DNA of 23,743 nt from WFTC01 sp047635955 (GCA_047635955.1 JBLIGW010000008.1:1-23743); one strand, 5' to 3'; shown: positions 16,074 through 23,419, counted from the first letter of the stretch. Program-made: numbers and translations. Notes: a model not told the origin generated them from the letters alone.

Positions 16074-18699
16074 CTTCTTTTAGTGCTTTTAATTCATTAA
16101 GTATATTCAATGCTTCCAAAGGAGTCATCTGGTCAACATGCAGACTTTTTAAGCGCTCAATGGCGGGATGAGTTAGCTTTCCTGGAACCCGAGACTGAGC
16201 CATTCTACTACTAAAGAGATCTAGCTGGTTTTCAGGTACTTTGGCTCGCTCTAAAACTTTCTTGGTCTCCAAAGAATGCAGTATTTCTTCCGCTCTCTCC
16301 GTTACCCAAGTTGGCAAACCCGCTAGTTTCCCTACTTCGATCCCATAACTTCTATCAACCCCTCCTTGTTTGATTTTATGAAGGAAAAGAACGCCTTTTT
16401 TAGTTTCTTGAACATCAATAGAGAAGTTTCCTGCACACTCTAGCTTATCTGCTAAAGCAATGAGCTCATGATAGTGCGTCGCAAAGAGTGTGAATCCTTT
16501 CACGTGATCATGCAGGTATTCCACCATGGACCACGCAATACTGAGTCCGTCATAAGTACTGGTTCCACGCCCGACTTCATCAAGAATAATAAGACTTTTT
16601 TGAGTCGCATGATTCAAAATATTAGCTGACTCCTGCATTTCCACCATAAATGTCGACTGTCCACGGACTAAATTGTCACTAGCTCCCACTCGAGTAAATA
16701 TACGGTCAAACAGATGCATTTGAACTCGTTCAGCTGGAACAAAAGATCCAATTTGTGCCATCAATGCAATCAGCGCCACTTGTCTCAAATAAGTGGACTT
16801 ACCACTCATATTTGGACCTGTAATTAATTTGATATTAGTTTCACCTCCAATGAGTTGAGCGTCGTTTGGCACAAAAGATTGTTCAAAAGTCATGTTTTCC
16901 ACAACGGGGTGACGTCCATTCGTAATCACAAAAGCTTCGTCATCTACCAATTCAGGCCGACAGTAATTTTTTTGAATGGCTATGCTTGAGTAACTTCCTA
17001 AAACATCCAGCTCAGCCAAAAGATGTGCATTCATTTGAATCTCGTGCACGTTTCTCAATGTCTGCTCTCTAAGATCCAAAAACAGATCATATTCTAGGTG
17101 TTTCGCCTTTTCAGAAGCCGTCAGAACCTTCTCTTCGTACTCCTTCAGTTCAGGAGTGATGTATCGCTCGGCATTCGCTAAAGTTTGTTTCCGAATATAA
17201 GTCTCAGGAACCTTATGTTGATTGATTTTGCTAACTTCAATGTAATAACCAAAAACCTTATTAAATCCAATTTTCAGAGAAGATATACCTGTTTTTTCTT
17301 TCTCTTCTGCTTCAATGGCTCGCAATGCTGACTTTGCGTCACGAATCAGAGTGTTCAATTCATCAAGCTCGGCATTATGCCCATCTTTAAACAATCTTCC
17401 TTCTGTTAATTTCACTGGTGGCTCTTCCACAAGAGCATTGAAAATCAATTCCGTGAGTGGCTCCAAAGGGCTCAACTGTTCACCCAAAGTAATGAGCATC
17501 CGAGAAGTAGAACGCTGAAGTGCGCTTTTAATATGAGGCACTTTCTCGAGAGAAAGACCTAAACTAATAAGGTCACGTGCATTCCCCACACTGGCGGAAA
17601 GACGCGCCAATAAACGTTCAAGATCAGTCAGAAAGTTCAGTTGGTCTAGGATGTCGTGCCGCAGGTCATCGTCTTTGACCAGGTTGTCTACTGCATCATG
17701 ACGAGATTCAACCTCGGTCCGCCTCAAAAGGGGTTGAAGCAACCAACGTCGCATCATCCGGCCTCCCATTGACGTCTTTGTCTGGTCAAGAACGGACAAT
17801 AAAGTCCCTTCTTTTTCTTGATCTCTCATTGTGGAAAATAACTCAAGATTTCGTATGGTTGATTCATCTAAAAACATCCACTTATCCCGATGATAACTTT
17901 GAATTCTATCAACGTGCGGTAGATTGGTTTTTTGAGTGTCTAAAAGGTATCGAAGCAAAACACCTGCTGCCTGAGTGGCGAAAGGATGATTAGCCAAACC
18001 AAAGCCTTCCAAACTAGTCACCTTGAAGTGACTTCTCAGCAAACGCGGCGCCTCATCATAAAGCTCACAAGCTGAGAGTGGCACCTCTATTAATTTAGCT
18101 AAAAGCGTTCTTAATTCCGGGTCATCATAATGATCACGACTCACCACCATCTCCACCGGATCAATCCTAATCAGTTCTGTTTTCAGCGCTTCTAGACTTT
18201 GAAACTCAGCCGCATAAAACTCACCTGTCGTGAGGTCAGCAAAGGCAATTCCAAAATAATCTCGTTGAGGAAAAACAGACATCACATAGTGATTCGCCTT
18301 CTGGTTCAAAACTTGCTCATTATAAGTCGTCCCAGGAGTAATCACTCGTACTACTTTTCGCCTCACTATCCCTGGCAGACTTGGGTCTGAAACCTGATCA
18401 CAAATAGCTACTTTCTTACCCGCTTTCGTCAGCCGAGCAATATAGTTTTCAGCCGCATGATAAGGAATCCCACACATGGGAATAGGATTGTCATTCTTTT
18501 TATTCCGTGCCGTCAGGGTAATATCAAGAATTTTTGAGGCCTCAATGGCATCCGGTCCAAACATTTCATAAAAATCACCCAATCTAAAAAACAAGATTGC
18601 GTCACGGTTCTCCGCTTTGATCTCTTGGAACTGCTGCATCATTGGCGTGAGCTTGGACAAAACAAAGGGGTTTAGAGGGCTTATCTTAGTCCAAAACAC
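16063..18699 (-). CDS. mutS: DNA mismatch repair protein MutS
   Basis: 878 residues. It recognises mismatches and small loops and signals to MutL. The mismatch-reading motif FYE is at residues 43-45 (LGDFYEMF). Connector, lever and clamp domains follow (about 125-600). Walker A GPNMSGKST is at 628-636, Walker B and the D-loop are IILDEVGRGTSTYDG, and FATHYHELIAL follows. The C-terminus ends in a helical segment typical of the dimer/tetramer region. The chosen start is GTG at 18699; an in-frame TTG 13 codons later (giving SKLTPMMQQF directly) is an alternative that fits the usual MutS N-terminus better. The HAD gene overlaps its 3' end. mutL is not in the window. Confidence 0.97.
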   Translation of the reverse strand: MFWTKISPLNPFVLSKLTPMMQQFQEIKAENRDAILFFRLGDFYEMFGPDAIEASKILDITLTARNKKNDNPIPMCGIPYHAAENYIARLTKAGKKVAICDQVSDPSLPGIVRRKVVRVITPGTTYNEQVLNQKANHYVMSVFPQRDYFGIAFADLTTGEFYAAEFQSLEALKTELIRIDPVEMVVSRDHYDDPELRTLLAKLIEVPLSACELYDEAPRLLRSHFKVTSLEGFGLANHPFATQAAGVLLRYLLDTQKTNLPHVDRIQSYHRDKWMFLDESTIRNLELFSTMRDQEKEGTLLSVLDQTKTSMGGRMMRRWLLQPLLRRTEVESRHDAVDNLVKDDDLRHDILDQLNFLTDLERLLARLSASVGNARDLISLGLSLEKVPHIKSALQRSTSRMLITLGEQLSPLEPLTELIFNALVEEPPVKLTEGRLFKDGHNAELDELNTLIRDAKSALRAIEAEEKEKTGISSLKIGFNKVFGYYIEVSKINQHKVPETYIRKQTLANAERYITPELKEYEEKVLTASEKAKHLEYDLFLDLREQTLRNVHEIQMNAHLLAELDVLGSYSSIAIQKNYCRPELVDDEAFVITNGRHPVVENMTFEQSFVPNDAQLIGGETNIKLITGPNMSGKSTYLRQVALIALMAQIGSFVPAERVQMHLFDRIFTRVGASDNLVRGQSTFMVEMQESANILNHATQKSLIILDEVGRGTSTYDGLSIAWSMVEYLHDHVKGFTLFATHYHELIALADKLECAGNFSIDVQETKKGVLFLHKIKQGGVDRSYGIEVGKLAGLPTWVTERAEEILHSLETKKVLERAKVPENQLDLFSSRMAQSRVPGKLTHPAIERLKSLHVDQMTPLEALNILNELKALKEDEV

Positions 18700-18768
18700 C
18701 GCTGAGTCGCAAAGAATGGACCTTGCTCTCTTTACAGTTTAAGCTGCTACAAGTAAGTTTTATTCAAT

Positions 18769-18844
18769 GCCCTCATAGTTAAACCGGATATAACAATTCC
18801 CTCCTAAGGAGTAGTTTCAGGTTCAAGTCCTGATGAGAGCACCA
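18769..18844 (+). tRNA. tRNA-Arg(CCU)
   Basis: A complete cloverleaf of 76 nt with encoded CCA. Acceptor GCCCTCA/TGAGAGC has one C3-A70 mismatch. D stem GTTA/TAAC with loop AACCGGATA, carrying A20, an arginine identity base. Anticodon stem ATTCC/GGAGT with loop CTCCTAA, anticodon CCT at 18803-18805. Variable loop 4 nt. T stem TCAGG/CCTGA with loop TTCAAGT. It decodes AGG, a minor codon here because the genes favour CGA and CGT. Confidence 0.95.
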
Positions 18845-18870
18845 ATTAATAAGGTTTATGCCTTATTAAT
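18845..18870 (+). terminator. Perfect hairpin after tRNA-Arg, possible terminator or processing signal
   Basis: ATTAATAAGG (18845-18854) and CCTTATTAAT (18861-18870) form a perfect 10-bp stem with a 6-nt loop starting right after the tRNA CCA. There is no T-run downstream, so it may block exonucleases or direct 3' trimming rather than terminate. Confidence 0.5.
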
Positions 18871-18923
18871 CGAGTAATACGATAAGAAGACAAGATAATA
18901 CTGTTTAATGCAAGCCCTCTGCG

Positions 18924-18952
18924 TTGACGGTGAGTGTTTACTCACCTATATT
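18924..18952 (+). promoter_or_regulatory. lexA promoter
   Basis: -35 TTGACG (18924-18929), 17-bp spacer, -10 TATATT (18947-18952). Start expected near 18959. This shows that the coding region cannot begin at 18924, although that frame is open, and supports the ATG at 18981. Confidence 0.82.
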
Positions 18953-18966
18953 GAGTGTATACTCAC
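18930..18966 (+). promoter_or_regulatory. Two tandem LexA-type operators in the lexA promoter
   Basis: GTGAGTGTTTACTCAC (18930-18945) and TTGAGTGTATACTCAC (18951-18966) share the palindromic form TGAGT-N4-ACTCA. They begin 21 bp apart, two helical turns, so both face the same side of the DNA. The first fills the -35/-10 spacer and the second covers the region around the -10 end and +1. This is ideal placement for autorepression by the LexA protein encoded just downstream. Confidence 0.85.
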
Positions 18967-18980
18967 CTAATCCGCCAAAA

Positions 18981-19592
18981 ATGATTACCGAAAAGCAAGA
19001 AGCTGTACTTAACTACATTGAGGAGTATCAAATGAAGTTTGGTAAATCACCAACGATCCGTGAAATGCGCGAAAAGTTTGAGGTGAAGAGTGACAACAGT
19101 ATATTGAAGCACATCAAAGCTTTAGTAGAAAAAGGCTATCTAGTTAAAGACGACACCCCAAGAGGAATCAAACTCCTGGATTCAGTCAAAGCAAAGCTAG
19201 AAGCCGTAACTAATCTTATGAAGATCCCTGTTCTTGGAACGATCCCTGCGGGGGGAGCGACAATTTCAGAAGAACATGTGATCGATTATTTCGAAGTCGG
19301 GAGCGACATGCTCCGCAAACCTCAAGGCTCTTTTGCATTGCGAGTTACAGGACTCAGCATGATCAATGCAGGGATTCTTGAGGGAGACTTTGTCATTGCT
19401 AATCGAGATAGCGAACCAAAAAACAATGACATTGTGATAGCACTCGTTGATGGTGAAAACACCGTTAAACGTTACCGAATTAAAGATGGCAAGGTTTGGC
19501 TTCAAGCTGAAAACCCTGATTACGAAGACATCTATGCTGAGGATTTTCTAGAGATCCAAGGTGTTGTCTCCACTGTCATCCGAATGTACTAA
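18981..19592 (+). CDS. lexA: LexA repressor (SOS regulator)
   Basis: 203 residues from the ATG at 18981. The open frame continues upstream to 18924, but that part is promoter and operator DNA. N-terminal winged HTH (residues 1-65): ITEKQEAVLNYIEEY, SPTIREMREKF, DNSILKHIKALVEKGYL. C-terminal S24 peptidase domain with all self-cleavage features: Ala90-Gly91 (TIPAGGAT), Ser126 (VTGLSMINAG), Lys163 (ENTVKRY). It should repress SOS genes until RecA filaments stimulate self-cleavage. Two operators in its own promoter point to autoregulation. A 52-codon gene follows after 21 bp. No Shine-Dalgarno; TAATCC begins 13 nt before ATG. Confidence 0.96.
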   Translation: MITEKQEAVLNYIEEYQMKFGKSPTIREMREKFEVKSDNSILKHIKALVEKGYLVKDDTPRGIKLLDSVKAKLEAVTNLMKIPVLGTIPAGGATISEEHVIDYFEVGSDMLRKPQGSFALRVTGLSMINAGILEGDFVIANRDSEPKNNDIVIALVDGENTVKRYRIKDGKVWLQAENPDYEDIYAEDFLEIQGVVSTVIRMY

Positions 19593-19613
19593 TCCACCAC
19601 TAACCCAATAGTT

Positions 19614-19772
19614 ATGTTTTCAACAAAACCACGACGTAAGTTCAACGTATCTACAAAACGTGTCTTCTTGTCTAGCCACGCCAGTCCTTTCCAAAAAGCA
19701 ATCCGTTACTTCCGTCCTTACACTAAAAGAGCCGTGTATCGAACTTCAGGAAGTAGCTTAATGGCACTTTAG
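19614..19772 (+). CDS. Small basic protein, 52 residues, downstream of lexA
   Basis: ATG at 19614, TAG at 19770-19772. Arg and Lys make up almost a quarter of residues (start MFSTKPRRKFNVSTKRVF), with many Ser, Tyr and Phe, no acidic residue and no membrane segment. It begins 21 bp after the lexA stop on the same strand, with TAACCC 13 nt before its start, and overlaps the convergent gene by 4 bp. The composition suggests nucleic-acid binding. No family recognised. If cotranscribed with lexA it would be SOS-controlled (inference). The bias away from acidic residues and the start context argue for a real gene. Confidence 0.6.
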   Translation: MFSTKPRRKFNVSTKRVFLSSHASPFQKAIRYFRPYTKRAVYRTSGSSLMAL

Positions 19773-20413
19773 TTTTGAGGCTCAAGTTTAACGAACTCCA
19801 TCAGTCCATCAGGTAAATCACTTCGGTCCTTCACGCTGAACTTCTTCACAGCTTCGAGTTCGGTTTTTGAAACCAGTTTGAGGAACTCCTCAGCACCTCC
19901 AATCTCCAACTTGGATTCTGTTGCAGAGTAGTACATAGGGATAACAATCCTAGGCTCAATAGATTCGAGGACTCCCTTAGCCCGTTTCCCATCAAGTACG
20001 ACTGTGCCACCCACAGGAAGCAAGAGTATATCTATATCCCCAACATGGTTGAGGAGATCATCAGAGAGTTCATGAGCCAATCCACTTAGGTGACAGATTT
20101 TGATTCCATCAACAGAAAATACAAATATATTTACGTCTTCTCCTTCTGCTCCACCTTCTTTAGCATTGTCTGCAGCATTGAATCCTTCGATTCCAACACC
20201 TGAAACTTCAAATTCACCAGGCCAATCAAGTACCTTTGCGCCTTCAATTTCAAGCTTGGTTCCTTCTTTTCCAGCTAAAGCATCACCAAAAGTAAGTATT
20301 TTAGCACTTAACTTAGGCAGTTTAGATCCTAATCCTTCGTAAGCATCCGTAACAATAGTTACTGATTCTCCTTTAATTGTGAAACAAGAGTGTCCGTGCC
20401 AAGTGATATCCAT
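19769..20413 (-). CDS. Metallo-beta-lactamase-fold protein with degenerate metal site
   Basis: 214 residues from the ATG at 20413; an open frame reaches 20449 but that lies upstream of the predicted transcription start. It resembles the small YtkL/UPF0173-like MBL proteins: opening MDITWHGHSCFTI, then WPGEFEVSGVGIEGF, ICHLSGLAHELSDD, IDILLLPVGG and IVIPMYY. In active relatives the position of ILTFGDALAGKEG holds HxHxDH, the GFNAAD region holds a His, and the last motif reads PMHY. These ligands are missing here, so it is probably not a metal hydrolase. It is divergent from the 118-residue gene with back-to-back promoters and overlaps the 52-codon gene. Confidence 0.85.
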   Translation of the reverse strand: MDITWHGHSCFTIKGESVTIVTDAYEGLGSKLPKLSAKILTFGDALAGKEGTKLEIEGAKVLDWPGEFEVSGVGIEGFNAADNAKEGGAEGEDVNIFVFSVDGIKICHLSGLAHELSDDLLNHVGDIDILLLPVGGTVVLDGKRAKGVLESIEPRIVIPMYYSATESKLEIGGAEEFLKLVSKTELEAVKKFSVKDRSDLPDGLMEFVKLEPQN

Positions 20414-20439
20414 TGGGTATATGCGTTTAAATCGAGTGG

Positions 20440-20467
20440 ATAATAGCACAGTCTATTTGGGGAGCAA
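20440..20467 (-). promoter_or_regulatory. Promoter of the MBL-fold gene
   Basis: Minus-strand -35 TTGCTC (20467-20462), 16-bp spacer, -10 TATTAT (20445-20440) preceded by TGC (extended -10). Start near 20433, about 20 nt before the ATG at 20413. Confidence 0.6.
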
Positions 20468-20504
20468 CGTCTTAAAGGAAGAGTCATTTAACAACTCACG
20501 AGTC

Positions 20505-20532
20505 TTGACGAATCTCTATTTTCTGCTATAGT
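20505..20532 (+). promoter_or_regulatory. Promoter of the 118-residue protein gene
   Basis: -35 TTGACG (20505-20510), 16-bp spacer, -10 TATAGT (20527-20532) preceded by TGC (extended -10). Start near 20539, 16 nt before the ATG at 20555. Confidence 0.68.
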
Positions 20533-20554
20533 TGTGCTCCAATCTAGACACACT

Positions 20555-20911
20555 ATGAAACTCACAAGAAAACCCCAAGAAAACCATTTCGGAACTCCAA
20601 CTGAAGAACCTCAGGTTGCAGACTCAATAAGTGGAATAATTGAACAGTTCCAAGCCCTTATAACAATGATGGAGCAAGACCCCTATTTTGAACTGAAACT
20701 AGAAAATGACTCACGAATTTTCACAGGTTACAGTTTTGGCCATATTGATATTACGCTTGGAACTCCAGTGACCCTTCACGCTCTGGATGGCTTTGAAGCT
20801 GCACACGATGAGGGAAGCAATTTCTATCTTGATGGAATTGAGCTCACCACCACAGAAGGAAAGGTACTACTTAGCTTGAGAAACTCATCAGAGACTCAGT
20901 TTGCTGAATAA
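20555..20911 (+). CDS. Small acidic protein of unknown function upstream of eno
   Basis: 118 residues from the ATG at 20555; the open frame extends to 20534 but that overlaps the promoter. Start MKLTRKPQENHFGTP, then a helical acidic segment (about 25-45) and a beta-rich C-terminal half (FELKLENDSRIFTGYSFGHI and following). No signal peptide or membrane segment, no cysteine. No family recognised. It lies 66 bp before eno on the same strand, but eno has its own promoter-like sequence. The good promoter supports a real gene. Confidence 0.75.
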   Translation: MKLTRKPQENHFGTPTEEPQVADSISGIIEQFQALITMMEQDPYFELKLENDSRIFTGYSFGHIDITLGTPVTLHALDGFEAAHDEGSNFYLDGIELTTTEGKVLLSLRNSSETQFAE

Positions 20912-20932
20912 AAAAGTTCAAATCATTTCCTA

Positions 20933-20971
20933 GTGTTAGAAGCGCTGCTATACTCCTCGCAACTCTAACAC
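20933..20971 (+). promoter_or_regulatory. eno promoter flanked by an 8-bp perfect inverted repeat
   Basis: An extended -10, TGC-TATACT (20946-20954), lacks a clear -35. It is bracketed by GTGTTAGA (20933-20940) and TCTAACAC (20964-20971), a perfect inverted repeat with a 23-bp spacer. The right arm is 6 bp before the eno ATG. It could be an operator bound by a dimeric repressor. Confidence 0.5.
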
Positions 20972-20977
20972 CTATTT

Positions 20978-22243
20978 ATGGCTGCGATTACCCAAGTTAA
21001 GGCAAGGCAAGTTCTCGATTCACGTGGAAACCCTACTGTTGAAGTCGACATCAGAACCGAATCTGGTTTTGGTCGTGCAATCGTACCCAGTGGAGCATCA
21101 ACAGGGGAGCATGAAGCGTGTGAACTTAGGGATGGAGATAAGAGTCGATACAATGGGAAGTCCGTGATGAAAGCTGTGAACAATGCAAATACTGAATTGG
21201 CTGAATTGGTGATGGGAATGGACGTTCAAGATCAAAGGTCTCTAGACAAAGCAATGATTGAACTTGATGGAACGCCAAATAAATCTCGGCTTGGAGCCAA
21301 TGCAATTTTAGGAATCTCTATGGCAGCGGCTCGTTGCGCGGCGGATGAAAAGAATGTGATGCTCTGGAAACACCTCAATCCAGCAGCCACTCGCCTACCT
21401 ATGCCGATGATGAACCTGATCAATGGAGGTTCTCATGCAGACAGTAGTGTGGATTTTCAAGAATACATGGTGGTTCCAGTGGGAGCGCCTAGCTTTAGTG
21501 AAGGACTTCGTTATGGAGTTGAGACTTTCCACAAACTGAAATTTTTACTGAAAGAAGCTGGTCACTTTACTGGGGTGGGAGATGAAGGTGGTTTTGCACC
21601 AAACTTCAAAAGTAATGAAGAACCTCTAGAGTTTCTTGTAAAAGCGATTGAAGCGGCTGGATACGTTCCTGGAAAGGACATCGCTATTGCTTTGGACCCT
21701 GCGGTGAGTGAAATTTATGAAGATGGACTCTATCACTTCAAGAAAAGTAATGGAGGAACTAAGACTACTGAAGAGATGATCGCACTCTGGGAAGACTGGG
21801 TGGCGCGTTATCCTATTGTTTCCATTGAAGACGGGTTAGACGAAAATGACTGGGAAGGATGGGCGCAAATGCAGGCCCGGCTCGGAGATAAGATTCAAAT
21901 TGTTGGAGATGATTTCCTTGTAACCAACACTGAATTCTTGGATCGTGCCATTAAAGCAAATGCCGCTAACTCCATCTTGATCAAACTCAACCAGATTGGA
22001 TCCATGACTGAAGCAATGAATGCTATTAAAATGGCTCATGAAGCGGGATGGACCTCAGTTGTATCTCACCGATCAGGTGAAACCGAAGACAGCAGCATCG
22101 CTGACTTTGTTGTTGCCATGGGGAGTGGACAAATTAAAACAGGATCACTTTCACGGACGGACCGAATCGCTAAATACAATCAATTGCTTCGTATTGAAGA
22201 AGCGCTTGGTGAAAAAGCGGAATTTGTTAATCCGTTTAGCTAA
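20978..22243 (+). CDS. eno: Enolase
   Basis: 421 residues, usual length. Converts 2-phosphoglycerate to phosphoenolpyruvate in glycolysis, in the cytoplasm. Visible: ITQVKARQVLDSRGNPTVEVD, the mobile loop PSGASTGEHEA, NLINGGSHADSSVDFQEYM with the substrate His, the proton-donor Glu in GDEGGFAP, the Mg ligands Asp/Glu in ALDPAVSE, SIEDGLDE and VGDDFLVTN, the catalytic Lys in LIKLNQIGS and the SHRSGETED signature. All key residues are present. TAACACC begins 12 nt before the ATG; no Shine-Dalgarno. Its stop overlaps the convergent unknown gene by 8 bp. Confidence 0.98.
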   Translation: MAAITQVKARQVLDSRGNPTVEVDIRTESGFGRAIVPSGASTGEHEACELRDGDKSRYNGKSVMKAVNNANTELAELVMGMDVQDQRSLDKAMIELDGTPNKSRLGANAILGISMAAARCAADEKNVMLWKHLNPAATRLPMPMMNLINGGSHADSSVDFQEYMVVPVGAPSFSEGLRYGVETFHKLKFLLKEAGHFTGVGDEGGFAPNFKSNEEPLEFLVKAIEAAGYVPGKDIAIALDPAVSEIYEDGLYHFKKSNGGTKTTEEMIALWEDWVARYPIVSIEDGLDENDWEGWAQMQARLGDKIQIVGDDFLVTNTEFLDRAIKANAANSILIKLNQIGSMTEAMNAIKMAHEAGWTSVVSHRSGETEDSSIADFVVAMGSGQIKTGSLSRTDRIAKYNQLLRIEEALGEKAEFVNPFS

Positions 22244-22778
22244 GCCTATCCTTCCAGAAACCAGTGATAGCACGGTTTTTAAGGGAATATCGCAAAGCTA
22301 AATACTGATCACGTAACCAATCTGGACAATAAGACCCTTCTTCAAGTTCTGACCAAGTTCTTAAAGCCTCCGCATTGAAATGAACGTAACACCCCTTTTG
22401 ATCATATAATTTAGATTGAAGAATATTAGCCGTTACAATCCCCTTTTTTTCAAGTTCTGACAAAGCGACAATTGTTGCCTTAGATCCAAGCAAACGTGAT
22501 TCACCAGTTATGAAATCTGCAGTACTAGGAACCGGCCTTCCTGAAATCAATACTAAATTTGGATGATCCAATATCAACTTAATTGCTTTTCCATATTTTC
22601 CAGTAGACATTCCAGCCAGTTGCAAAGTATCCCCACCTACTGATTTTCCTAGAAACTTAGTTCGAAGTTCCAGCATCAATGCAGCCTCATCATCACTATA
22701 ATCCCTAGATTGATCTCTCTCAATATTGTGACCTAATTTTAATTCAGAAAAGTCCATATCTTTAAAATTACGCCTCAT
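22236..22778 (-). CDS. Unknown protein, co-encoded with msrA
   Basis: 180 residues, no family recognised. It looks soluble, with mixed charge; a helical N-terminal part (about 20-75) precedes LVLISGRPVPSTADF and a C-terminal Trp/Tyr-rich end (WLRDQYLALRYSLKNR). Two cysteines, at KGCYVHF and SYCPDW. Its start lies 11 bp inside msrA, suggesting translational coupling; an internal ATG at 22757 is an alternative start. The 3' end overlaps eno. Context alone would link it to msrA but gives no function. Confidence 0.72.
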   Translation of the reverse strand: MRRNFKDMDFSELKLGHNIERDQSRDYSDDEAALMLELRTKFLGKSVGGDTLQLAGMSTGKYGKAIKLILDHPNLVLISGRPVPSTADFITGESRLLGSKATIVALSELEKKGIVTANILQSKLYDQKGCYVHFNAEALRTWSELEEGSYCPDWLRDQYLALRYSLKNRAITGFWKDRLS

Positions 22779-23304
22779 GCGTATTAGCTGTCAATTCAAG
22801 AGCCCCTTTTACCTTCTCCACCTTCTTTCTCACAATGTACTGGCAATAAGCCTGATCAGGATTCTTTTTGAAGTAATCATAATGATACTCTTCAGCAGTG
22901 TGGAATTTCTCTAATTGTTTTACCTGCGTCACAATAGGATCAGCTAGAGTTTCCTGCTCTTTTGCGATTGCAGACTTAATGACCGCCTCATGCTGTGGAT
23001 CACTCCATAAAATAGTGGATCTATACTGCGTTCCCACGTCATTCCCCTGCTTGTTGAGTTCCGTTGGTACGTGAGCCTTGAAAAAGAGCTCAAGCAGCCG
23101 TTCTAAGGAGAGTTCATCAGATTCAAATTCAATTTGTACCACCTCAGCGTGACCCGTCGTTCCTGTGCAGATATCTTTATAATTTGGGTTTTCTGTTTCT
23201 CCATCTGAATAGCCGGGACTTGTTGAAAGTACCCCGGGCACAATTTGTAATGCCGCTTCAATGCACCAGAAGCAACCTCCGCCTAAAACAATAGTTTCTT
23301 TCAT
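22768..23304 (-). CDS. msrA: Peptide methionine sulfoxide reductase A
   Basis: 178 residues, typical MsrA length. It reduces methionine-S-sulfoxide in proteins. The catalytic motif GCFWCIEAAL is at residues 10-19 with the nucleophilic Cys11. GYSDGETENPNYKDICTGTTGHAEVVQIEF, GNDVGTQYRSTILW and FHTAEEYHYDYF are family signatures. The C-terminal YCQYIVRKKVEK carries a Cys that may serve as resolving residue. It stands at the end of the putative structured RNA region: the nearest promoter-like sequence is some 350 bp upstream. It overlaps the downstream gene by 11 bp. Confidence 0.97.
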   Translation of the reverse strand: MKETIVLGGGCFWCIEAALQIVPGVLSTSPGYSDGETENPNYKDICTGTTGHAEVVQIEFESDELSLERLLELFFKAHVPTELNKQGNDVGTQYRSTILWSDPQHEAVIKSAIAKEQETLADPIVTQVKQLEKFHTAEEYHYDYFKKNPDQAYCQYIVRKKVEKVKGALELTANTHEA

Positions 23305-23319
23305 AGTGAGATAATATCA

Positions 23320-23398
23320 GATAAAAGAAAACCAGTCTTCTTTCCTGGCTATCAATAGAAATTCATCTACTGAGCCGTAGTTGGAAAAAAGGCTGGTT
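23320..23398 (-). terminator. Long hairpin with T-run between the putative RNA and msrA
   Basis: On the minus strand AACCAGCC followed by TTTTTTCC (23398-23383) pairs with GGAAAGAAGACTGGTT (23345-23330), 16 bp with one C-A mismatch and one G-U. The 37-nt loop can continue with GGCT/AGCC. TTTCTTTT follows. It may terminate the RNA upstream or act as an attenuator for msrA. Confidence 0.55.
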
Positions 23399-23419
23399 CT
23401 AAAGTAAAGACTAAATTAC

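Noticed and set aside
18909..18971. 20-codon frame upstream of lexA
   Set aside because: It starts before the predicted lexA transcription start and simply reads through the two operators.
18924..18980. N-terminal extension of LexA by 19 residues
   Set aside because: The extension translates promoter and operator DNA, repeating SVYSP, and begins upstream of the predicted transcription start.
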